From the NCBI GenBank assembly GCA_011526395.1, contig WTHW01000136.1, positions 1-14,143 of the forward strand: a DNA stretch of 14,143 bases, written 5' to 3'. The translations under genes were made by a program, and so were the position numbers. This DNA comes from Alphaproteobacteria bacterium. GTDB lineage: Bacteria; Pseudomonadota; Alphaproteobacteria; Puniceispirillales; Puniceispirillaceae. The notes under the pieces are model-generated. The model did no database searches and was not told the origin of the DNA. It worked only from the letters and a program-made list of their open reading frames with translations. This document shows, in pieces, positions 6,641 to 12,916 of the stretch. Within the stretch, counting starts at the first letter, position 1. Every line of letters starts with the position of its first letter.

Positions 6641-8188
6641 TTACATATTTTCAGGTGCGATATAGATATTAAACCGCTCTCTGATAGCAGCATCAGTTGC
6701 CGCATCTACATAATCCTCACGCGGTGCGCTCAAGATCTCTTTGACCTTTACTTTGGCAGTACCCCACGCATCTGGCGAGCCAGATTCAGCCCAAATCGTT
6801 GGATTATCGCGATTGGCTAGCTTTGGATAATAATAATCACGAAGCATTGAGCCCATTGTCTGATCACCGCCGAGGAAGTGACCTTCATTCATCACGTGAC
6901 CTACAATCGCATCATATCCGATGGTCTCTTCATTCACTTCAAAGCCTCTGATGGCGCGTTGGATATTGGCGATCATCTCATCATCTAGCATCATCGCTTC
7001 AAATGACACACCTAGCAAACTTGCCATCATGCCAGCTGATTCATAGACAAGATTCGCACCTGCAAGACCAGCGGCCGCCGCTGATAATGTTTTCTCAGCG
7101 CCCATCTGTGCATCAACAGCTTTCGCATCTGCCATAGATGTGGCAACCCCGCCAACAAGGCCAAGATAATTGGCAATCTGCGCCGCGCCAGCATTCAAGA
7201 CTGAAATCTCACCGCCAGAGCCAGAGAACGAACCTGTGCGCAAATCAACCACAAATGGCCAGTTAGAGAAGATAACCTGATGACCTCTGCTGAACGAGTT
7301 AATCATCATCAATGCCGCCATCGCTTCTGCTGTTGTTTGTACCAACATACCAGCGAGCGGGGCAGGGGCAGTGGCACCTGCTTGTGCCGCAATGATCATG
7401 TTAATCGGCATATTATATTTCACAACTTCGCGGGCAATCTCGACCGCATCCTCACCATAACGCATAGGTGATAAGATAGATGTTAGGTGACATTTACAAA
7501 ATGGGCGTTCTGCAAATTTACCAGGGCCCCCTGCGACCATATCAAATAATTCCATCGCAGGTGCCACAGATGCCGCCACATTGAAGCTTGTGCCAACATG
7601 CTTTGATGTGCCTGAACATAACGCATAGGCCTGATTGATATCAGCTTCTGTGATATCTTCAACGTCTGTGCCCACACATGTACGCGAGAACCAAGCGAGA
7701 TTGTCTAGCTTGTCACCCAATTTGGCGAAATCATAGCAATCTTGCACCGTAGAGGGGCGATAAAGCTGTGTTTCAATATCCAATGTCTGCACAGCCGCAC
7801 CAGCTGTCCCATAATAGACTTTTTTGCCGCCTACTTGGATATCATGTTTGGGATCACGCCCATAAAGGGTAAATTCTTTGGGTGTTTCAGCAATGATTTG
7901 CTCAACAAGCTCTCTTTTGAAACATAATCTGCCATCACTATTCAGATGACCACCCAGCTCAAGTGCCGCTTCTTCTAGATAATCAGGCACTTCACCCATG
8001 CCCAGATTCTCAAGCAAGCGATAGGCGGCATCAATGATATCAATCATATTCTGCTCGCTCAAAGGCTGGAAGGTGCCACCAATTTGACCTGGTGGACAAG
8101 GATGAGGCATCGCGCCTTTTGTCTGTCTTTGCTTATGTCTTGCCGCGCGTCCTGCGCCGCGCCCTGATCTGCTTTGCGTCGCTGTCAT
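6641..8188 (-). CDS. MttB-family methyltransferase, non-pyrrolysine type
   Basis: This 515-residue protein belongs to the trimethylamine:corrinoid methyltransferase (MttB) superfamily. Archaeal MttB carries pyrrolysine at an in-frame amber codon. This gene runs to TAA with no internal stop, so it belongs to the non-Pyl branch that includes glycine betaine:corrinoid methyltransferase MtgB. Such enzymes move a methyl group from a quaternary amine to a corrinoid protein. Visible family features are a basic Arg/Gly-rich N-terminal segment (about 1-25), the PGQIGGTFQPLSEQ region, a TIM-barrel core with CHLTSILSPMRYG and SGSGGEISVLNAGAAQIA, and a C-terminal HFLGGDQTM stretch. ATG 8188 has AGGA 9 bases upstream. 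The DegT aminotransferase follows within 30 bases. No corrinoid protein, RamA activase or second methyltransferase is in the window, so the methyl acceptor and substrate are unknown. Confidence 0.93.
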   Translation of the reverse strand: MTATQSRSGRGAGRAARHKQRQTKGAMPHPCPPGQIGGTFQPLSEQNMIDIIDAAYRLLENLGMGEVPDYLEEAALELGGHLNSDGRLCFKRELVEQIIAETPKEFTLYGRDPKHDIQVGGKKVYYGTAGAAVQTLDIETQLYRPSTVQDCYDFAKLGDKLDNLAWFSRTCVGTDVEDITEADINQAYALCSGTSKHVGTSFNVAASVAPAMELFDMVAGGPGKFAERPFCKCHLTSILSPMRYGEDAVEIAREVVKYNMPINMIIAAQAGATAPAPLAGMLVQTTAEAMAALMMINSFSRGHQVIFSNWPFVVDLRTGSFSGSGGEISVLNAGAAQIANYLGLVGGVATSMADAKAVDAQMGAEKTLSAAAAGLAGANLVYESAGMMASLLGVSFEAMMLDDEMIANIQRAIRGFEVNEETIGYDAIVGHVMNEGHFLGGDQTMGSMLRDYYYPKLANRDNPTIWAESGSPDAWGTAKVKVKEILSAPREDYVDAATDAAIRERFNIYIAPENM

Positions 8189-8224
8189 ATCACTTCATCC
8201 TGTTACAGATATCATAGTTATCAA

Positions 8225-8242
8225 CTGATACTAAATTATCAG
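8225..8242. promoter_or_regulatory. Palindrome overlapping a possible -10 box upstream of the mttB-like gene
   Basis: CTGATA (8225-8230) and TATCAG (8237-8242) are perfect inverted arms around a 6-base spacer. On the minus strand the same DNA contains GATAAT (8240-8235), close to a -10 consensus and about 47 bases before ATG 8188, but no good -35 box is visible. An operator over a promoter would fit; chance is also possible. Confidence 0.25.
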
Positions 8243-8332
8243 CTTAACAGGCTCACATTACGCTGATTTTGCAAAAAGAAAATCAAAAAATGCTTATGAA
8301 TTCAAAAAGTTTTTAAGCAGCGAAAAACAGCT

Positions 8333-9307
8333 TTATTCTCGTGCTTTCCCGATATGTTGCTCGCCGCGCTCTTTTGCCAGCGCCACCTGCTTTTGGCGCT
8401 CCTCATAGCGTGCTTTTTGTGCCTCTGTTTTCTCGCCAAAACAATAATGACAAGACAGGCCAGGCAAATAGCGCTCATCCTCTCTTTCAGCTTCTGTTAG
8501 CGGCATTCGGCACGCAAAACAAAGCTCATAGGCACCTTTGGTCAGGCTATGGTCAACCGAGACACGGTTATCAAAGACAAAACACTCACCTTCCCACAGC
8601 GACTCTTCCACAGGCACATCTTCGAAATATTTCAAAATACCGCCCTTCAAATGATACACATCATCAAAGCCATATTGCTTCATCAGCGCTGTTGATTTCT
8701 CGCATCTGATACCACCTGTACAGAACATCGCCAGCTTTTTTGGCTTCTCACCTTCAGGCAAATCAGCCAGCTTTTGCGCCCATTGCGGAAAATCACGAAA
8801 ATTGGTTGTTTGCGGGTCAACTGCGCCTGTAAAGGTGCCAATCGCTGTCTCATAATGATTGCGCGTATCCACCACCATCACGTCGGGATCAGAGATAAGC
8901 TTATTCCAATCTTTTGGCTCAACATAAGTGCCAGCATGTTGCGAGGGATAGATATCCTCGCATCCCATTGTCACAATCTCTTTTTTCAAGCGTACTTTCA
9001 TACGGTGAAAGGGGCGTTCTTGGTAAATCGCATATTTGATAGCGATATCGGTAAATTCATCATGCCCACGAAGCCATGATACAAACTGGATCATATCATC
9101 ATAAGCAGCTGAAATCGTCCCATTTAGCCCTTCAGTTGCAATCAGCAATGTGCCCATCATCTCTGTATCACTGCAAATGGCGCGAATCTTTTCCTGCCAC
9201 TCTGCCAAATCAGACAAGACAACAAATTTATACAAAGCGGCGACAACATAATTATCAGCCAGCTCTGGCTTTGGAATTTCGTGAATATCACTTAACGCTT
9301 GTGTCAT
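8333..9307 (-). CDS. trhO: tRNA uridine(34) hydroxylase TrhO (rhodanese-domain, YceA family)
   Basis: TrhO performs oxygen-dependent hydroxylation of U34 in the anticodon of certain tRNAs, giving 5-hydroxyuridine, the precursor of cmo5U/mo5U wobble modifications. In this 324-residue protein the N-terminal acylphosphatase-like part contains LLIATEGLNGTI (54-65). The central rhodanese domain has VVDTRNHYE (145-153) and the active-site loop MFCTGGIRCEKS with Cys196 and Cys202. The GGILKYFEDV segment that follows is characteristic of TrhO. The C-terminal part carries two Cys-X2-Cys pairs (Cys263/266 and Cys286/289), spaced like a zinc site, and ends in a charged helix. GGAAGG lies 8 bases upstream of ATG 9307. 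The gene is divergent from the ABC importer operon and 144 bases upstream of the mttB-like gene, so it is probably a separate unit. Confidence 0.96.
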   Translation of the reverse strand: MTQALSDIHEIPKPELADNYVVAALYKFVVLSDLAEWQEKIRAICSDTEMMGTLLIATEGLNGTISAAYDDMIQFVSWLRGHDEFTDIAIKYAIYQERPFHRMKVRLKKEIVTMGCEDIYPSQHAGTYVEPKDWNKLISDPDVMVVDTRNHYETAIGTFTGAVDPQTTNFRDFPQWAQKLADLPEGEKPKKLAMFCTGGIRCEKSTALMKQYGFDDVYHLKGGILKYFEDVPVEESLWEGECFVFDNRVSVDHSLTKGAYELCFACRMPLTEAEREDERYLPGLSCHYCFGEKTEAQKARYEERQKQVALAKERGEQHIGKARE

Positions 9308-9541
9308 CAGACTGGCCTTCCACCCCTAGATAGCCGTAACCCCGTATTTTCCCTAGATTCTGGCCAAGATGAGGCCAAAAATCATGGGCCTTAACATACT
9401 GCGAAAGCCAAATTCTGGCAAGCATCAGCGCGCCCATCAAAAAAACACCTCTCAAACCTTCGAAACCTCCGATTGAAACAAGACTTGAATGGTCTCATTT
9501 GCTAGTTTAGAACCAAGTGAAGCTTGTTTTTTAATTATGCT
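9308..9541. other. Divergent intergenic region between trhO and the ABC importer operon
   Basis: This 234-base region should hold promoters in both directions. I see a weak plus-strand promoter candidate (9485-9513), a short imperfectly placed inverted repeat (9361-9377) and a minus-strand ORF of 49 codons (ATG 9437, stop 9288) that overlaps the start of trhO. None is well supported. Confidence 0.4.
9485..9513 (+). promoter_or_regulatory. Possible promoter for the ABC importer operon
   Basis: TTGAAT (9485-9490) and TAGAAC (9508-9513) each match 4 of 6 bases of the sigma70 -35 and -10 consensus and are separated by 17 bases. A transcript starting near 9520 would have a short leader before ATG 9542. 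Confidence 0.25.
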
Positions 9542-10345
9542 ATGGGATCAGCAGTGACATCGAACGCGAACATTTCATCTGATATGGTGATAGAATTATG
9601 CAATTTGCGTAAACGCTTTGGGGCGCTTGAGGTCCTGAAAGGTGTCAATCTGACCGCAAAAAAAGGTGAGGTCATCTCTCTTATCGGCTCATCAGGCTCT
9701 GGTAAATCAACCATGTTGCGTTGTGCCAATTTGCTCGAACATGCTGATAGCGGTGATATCATCATCGAAGGTGAAGCTGTATCATGGCAAGAGGGCGCTG
9801 ATGGGCGCAAGCCATCTGATCACAAACAAGTCACCTCTATTCGCACCAATCTTGCAATGGTCTTCCAGCAATTTAATCTATGGTCTCATATGTCCATTTT
9901 GCAAAATGTGACAGAGGCTCCTATCTCAGTTCTAGGCCGTGATAAAAAAGAAGTTGAGGCAGAAGCGATGGGCTGGCTTGATAAGGTGGGTATCGCTGAT
10001 AAAGCAGATGCCTTCCCCTCTCAGCTATCAGGTGGCCAGCAACAACGCGCCGCGATTGCCCGCGCGCTTGCCATGCAGCCACGTGCGCTTTTGTTTGACG
10101 AGCCTACCTCAGCCCTAGACCCAGAGCTAGAACAAGAGGTTGTAAAAGTCATTAAACAACTAGCCGCTGAAGGGCGGACTATGATATTAGTGACTCATGA
10201 TATGAATTTGGCGCGTGATGTATCTGACCGTGTGGTCTTTTTGCATCAAGGCGTTATCGAAGAGGAAAATACGCCGCAGGCACTCTTTGATACGCCGCGT
10301 TCAGAGCGTTTGAAACAGTTTTTAAGTGCGACTGTTCCAGCGTAA
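9542..10345 (+). CDS. Polar amino acid ABC transporter ATP-binding protein (HisP/AotP/OccP-like)
   Basis: This cytoplasmic ATPase powers a polar amino acid importer. From ATG 9542 it has 267 residues, normal for the family. Walker A is GSSGSGKST (49-57), the Q-loop lies at MVFQQFNLW (106-114), the ABC signature is LSGGQQQR (162-169), Walker B is LLFDEP (183-188) with ALDPE following, and the switch histidine is His219 (VTHD). The sequence FNLWSHMSILQNVTEAPI is characteristic of the HisP/OccP/AotP subgroup for basic amino acids and opines rather than GlnQ. The start is uncertain: TTG 9524, ATG 9542 and ATG 9584 are in frame and none has a clear Shine-Dalgarno. ATG 9584 falls directly before the conserved IELCNLRKRFG. 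It is the first gene of the operon and lies 32 bases before the binding-protein gene. Confidence 0.96.
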   Translation: MGSAVTSNANISSDMVIELCNLRKRFGALEVLKGVNLTAKKGEVISLIGSSGSGKSTMLRCANLLEHADSGDIIIEGEAVSWQEGADGRKPSDHKQVTSIRTNLAMVFQQFNLWSHMSILQNVTEAPISVLGRDKKEVEAEAMGWLDKVGIADKADAFPSQLSGGQQQRAAIARALAMQPRALLFDEPTSALDPELEQEVVKVIKQLAAEGRTMILVTHDMNLARDVSDRVVFLHQGVIEEENTPQALFDTPRSERLKQFLSATVPA

Positions 10346-10365
10346 AAAAAATGGCACTTTTTGTG

Positions 10366-10370
10366 AGGAG
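10366..10370 (+). promoter_or_regulatory. Strong Shine-Dalgarno of the binding-protein gene
   Basis: AGGAG lies 7 bases before ATG 10378 within a longer GAGGAGA purine run. It rules out the in-frame upstream ATG 10351, which would place nine extra residues before the signal peptide. Confidence 0.85.
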
Positions 10371-10377
10371 AGATTTT

Positions 10378-11100
10378 ATGAAAAAGGTACTATTTGGTCT
10401 AGCTGCGCTAGCTGTTATGGCAAGCCCAGCTCTAGCTGATAAAGTTCGCATGGGTACAGAGGGCGCATACCCTCCATACAACTTCATCAATGATGCTGGT
10501 GAAGTAGACGGTTTCGAGCGCGAGCTTGGCGATGAGCTATGTAAGCGTGCAAAGCTGGAATGTGAATGGGTCACAAATGAATGGGATTCAATCATCCCGA
10601 ACTTGGTATCAGGCAACTATGATACAATCATCGCTGGCATGTCTATCACAGCTGAGCGTGATGAAGTGATCGATTTCACACAAGACTATATCCCACCATC
10701 ACCATCAGCATATGCAGCTCTGTCAGGCTCATCAGTTGATATCAATGGCGGCGTTATCGCAGCACAAACAGGCACAATCCAAGCTGGTCACATTGCAGCA
10801 TCAGGTGCCACATTGGTTGAATTCGCTACACCTGACGAGACAATCGCAGCTGTGAAAAATGGCGAAGCAGACGCTGTATTGGCTGACAAAGACTTCCTAG
10901 CGCCATTCGTTGCTGAATCAAATGGCGAGATGGTATTTGTTGGTGAAGTGCCATTGGGTGGCGGCATCGGCATGGGTGTTCGTGAATCAGACGGCGATCT
11001 AAAAGCAAAAATGAACGCAGCCATCGCATCAGTGAAAGCTGACGGCTCATTGAACGCTATGATCAAAAAATGGTTCGGTGACGAAGCACAAACATACTAA
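10378..11100 (+). CDS. Periplasmic polar amino acid-binding protein (SBP_bac_3, AotJ/OccT/HisJ-like)
   Basis: This is the soluble periplasmic receptor of the importer. The 240-residue precursor has a classic signal peptide, MKKVLFGLAALAVMASPALA, with predicted cleavage after residue 20. The mature protein opens with VRMGTEGAYPPYNF, typical of AotJ/OccT/NocT-type receptors. Cys55 and Cys62 have the spacing of the conserved disulfide of HisJ and LAO proteins. SITAERDEVIDFTQDY (89-104) carries Arg93, which in the family binds the ligand carboxylate. Asp170 (VLADKDF) aligns with the residue that binds the alpha-amino group, and Glu28 with Asp11 of LAO, which contacts a basic side chain. A cationic amino acid or opine is therefore plausible, by inference. 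Codon use is unusually uniform: all 11 Thr are ACA and 12 of 14 Ser are TCA, suggesting high expression. A strong terminator follows. Confidence 0.95.
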   Translation: MKKVLFGLAALAVMASPALADKVRMGTEGAYPPYNFINDAGEVDGFERELGDELCKRAKLECEWVTNEWDSIIPNLVSGNYDTIIAGMSITAERDEVIDFTQDYIPPSPSAYAALSGSSVDINGGVIAAQTGTIQAGHIAASGATLVEFATPDETIAAVKNGEADAVLADKDFLAPFVAESNGEMVFVGEVPLGGGIGMGVRESDGDLKAKMNAAIASVKADGSLNAMIKKWFGDEAQTY

Positions 11101-11125
11101 GCCTAACCGCTTTATGATATAAATG

Positions 11126-11165
11126 AAAAGGAAGGCCGAGATCAAAAATCAGCCTTCCTTTTTTT
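11126..11165 (+). terminator. Intrinsic terminator after the binding-protein gene
   Basis: AAAAGGAAGGC (11126-11136) pairs perfectly with GCCTTCCTTTT (11152-11162), an 11-bp stem with a 15-base loop, and a run of T continues to 11165. It starts 25 bases after the stop codon. Its place inside the operon suggests partial termination, giving more binding protein than permease. Confidence 0.9.
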
Positions 11166-11185
11166 GAATTTAGTGATGTGATTTC

Positions 11186-12067
11186 ATGCATGATTTTTTT
11201 GCCTGCGAGGCACCAAAAACACTAGAGGGCTTACATTGGCTTGCCTGTTATTTGACGACAGGCAAACATATGGCTTTTTATGGCTCTTTTTTAACCGTGT
11301 TGGTGTTGCTGGCTGTCACCGCGCCTTTGGCGATGATGTTTGGCTTTGGCGGCGCACTTGCCAGCCGCTCAACTTTGTTGCCATTACGCCTGATTGGCAA
11401 GGGCTATATCGCAATGGTGCGCGGTGTGCCTGATATTGTCTTTTTCTTATTCATGCCGATTGCGCTTGATCAAGCCTTTGAATATCTGCGCCATAAAATT
11501 CTTTGCCCCGAGGTCACAGAGCCTATCAGACAGGGCAATGATTTTGTGGTATGTAAAATTGCCAAACTGCCATTGGGGAATGCAGATCAATGGGTGCATG
11601 AACTATACGGCTTTGCACTTGCCTCATTATCTTTTGCGATTGTCTTTGGCGCCTTTGCTGGCAATATTCTTCATGGCGCGATGCAGGCTGTGCCAAAGTC
11701 GCAAATTGAAACAGCTTCCGCCTATGGCATGAATAGCCGTCTTGTCTTCCGCCGGATTATCTTTCCGCAAATGTGGCTTTATGCGCTGCCGGGCTTATCG
11801 AATCTGTGGCAGATTTTGATCAAAGCAACCCCGTTATTATTCTTGCTTGGCGTTGAAGATATCGTCTATTGGGCGCGTGAGCTTGGCGGTGCTAAGACAT
11901 CTGCTTTCTCATACCCGCACCCTGATTGGCGCTTATGGTATTTCTTGGCTCTGTTGGTTTTCTATCTCATCGTCACATATGGCTCAGAGAAGTTTTTCGC
12001 CAAGATGATTGCAAAGGCTGACTATACAAAAAAACATCTCACCCAAAAAACGGAGCCTGGCTCATGA
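11186..12067 (+). CDS. Polar amino acid ABC transporter permease (HisQ/AotQ-like) with a loop insertion
   Basis: This inner-membrane permease forms half of the channel. The 293 residues include hydrophobic segments at about 34-58, 68-95, 141-163, 197-222 and 250-267. The ATPase-coupling EAA loop is GAMQAVPKSQIETASAYGMNSRLVF (from residue 164), with ETASAYG at 175-181. MVRGVPDIV (77-85) is the family RGTP-type motif. HisQ-type permeases are usually about 230-240 residues. Here the extra length comes mainly from an N-terminal extension and a hydrophilic insertion at about 98-140 that contains Cys107 and Cys123. ATG 11186 is the first possible start after an in-frame TGA, with only a weak RBS. 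The gene lies just past the terminator and its stop overlaps the next start (ATGA), implying translational coupling. Confidence 0.92.
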   Translation: MHDFFACEAPKTLEGLHWLACYLTTGKHMAFYGSFLTVLVLLAVTAPLAMMFGFGGALASRSTLLPLRLIGKGYIAMVRGVPDIVFFLFMPIALDQAFEYLRHKILCPEVTEPIRQGNDFVVCKIAKLPLGNADQWVHELYGFALASLSFAIVFGAFAGNILHGAMQAVPKSQIETASAYGMNSRLVFRRIIFPQMWLYALPGLSNLWQILIKATPLLFLLGVEDIVYWARELGGAKTSAFSYPHPDWRLWYFLALLVFYLIVTYGSEKFFAKMIAKADYTKKHLTQKTEPGS

Positions 12068-12903
12068 GTTGTTTTGAGACCCTGCAAGCCTATGGCCTGC
12101 GCTCTATCGGTATTGGTGAGCGTCTTTTGCCAAAATCAGATATTACCTTATGCGAGCAAATCGTCCTCATCGGCTCAGGGATGATATGGAATATCTATTT
12201 CTCAGTCCTTGCACTCTCATTGGGGTTTTTGTTTGCAACGCTTCTTGCGCTTGGTAAAGCCAGTGACAGGTCAGCCCTTCAGCGCCCTGCAAATGCTTTT
12301 ATCTTTGTCTTTCGTGGCTCGCCTCTTTTCATCCAATTCTTCCTCACCTACGAGGCCTTTATCCTCTTGCCAAAGGTTGGTGTGATACTTGATTTTGGCT
12401 TTGTTGTGATTGATGCCCAAACAAGATGGCTCACCAAAGCATGGCTTGGCGCGCTGATTGTCTTATTCCTAAACACCTCTGCCTATTCTGCTGAAATCTT
12501 TTACGGCGCATTGCGCGGTGTGCCAAAGGGCGATATCGAAGCAGCAGATGCCTATGGCCTAACCGGCTGGCGCCGTTTTCGCAAAATAACATGGCCAACT
12601 ATGTTACGCCTGTCATGGCCAGCCTATACGAACGAGGCAATCTTCTTATCACATGCCACAACATTGGTCTTCTTCTCAGGCTTTCCAGCATGGCGCCAAT
12701 CAGGTGATGCACTTTATTATGCCAATTATTTTGCAGATAAAACCTTCAATCCCTTTGTCTCATATCCGATTGTGGCAGTTTATTTTGTGATATGGACATT
12801 GGTGGTGATTTGGCTATTTGGCATTGTGAAAAAACGCCTCAACCGCCATTTGCCATCAAATGAGGTGCCACGCACAAAAATCAGATTTAACCTCATGCGA
12901 TAG
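12064..12903 (+). CDS. Polar amino acid ABC transporter permease (HisM/AotM-like)
   Basis: This is the second inner-membrane subunit, pairing with the preceding permease. The 279 residues contain hydrophobic segments at about 32-63, 76-102, 126-146, 181-207 and 234-255. FRGSPLFIQFFL (83-94) is the family RGTP-type motif. The EAA loop is GALRGVPKGDIEAADAYGLTGWRRF (from residue 148), with EAADAYG at 159-165. A short loop region at about 104-124 lies between segments. The C-terminus is basic and cytoplasmic in the usual topology. ATG 12064 overlaps the previous stop by 4 bases. There is no obvious terminator before the M14 hydrolase gene 13 bases downstream, so that gene is very likely in the same transcript. 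Confidence 0.93.
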   Translation: MSCFETLQAYGLRSIGIGERLLPKSDITLCEQIVLIGSGMIWNIYFSVLALSLGFLFATLLALGKASDRSALQRPANAFIFVFRGSPLFIQFFLTYEAFILLPKVGVILDFGFVVIDAQTRWLTKAWLGALIVLFLNTSAYSAEIFYGALRGVPKGDIEAADAYGLTGWRRFRKITWPTMLRLSWPAYTNEAIFLSHATTLVFFSGFPAWRQSGDALYYANYFADKTFNPFVSYPIVAVYFVIWTLVVIWLFGIVKKRLNRHLPSNEVPRTKIRFNLMR

Positions 12904-12907
12904 GGGA
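12902..12907 (+). promoter_or_regulatory. Shine-Dalgarno setting the M14 hydrolase start
   Basis: AGGGGA lies 9 bases before ATG 12917 and supports it over ATG 12860, which lies inside the permease gene in another frame. Confidence 0.7.
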
Positions 12908-12916
12908 CTATCTTAC

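Noticed and set aside
6641..8188. Pyrrolysine-containing trimethylamine methyltransferase
   Set aside because: The reading frame has no internal amber codon, so the archaeal-type Pyl enzyme is excluded.
8341..9333. Plus-strand ORFs across trhO
   Set aside because: They are antisense to a complete, well-conserved trhO reading frame and their translations show no protein-like pattern.
9361..9377. TGGCC-N7-GGCCA inverted repeat
   Set aside because: Arms of only 5 bases with no T-run or promoter alignment; likely chance.
9384..9476. Plus-strand 30-codon ORF between trhO and the importer operon
   Set aside because: No Shine-Dalgarno, low-complexity polar product and no link to a neighbour; the opposite strand is the better candidate.
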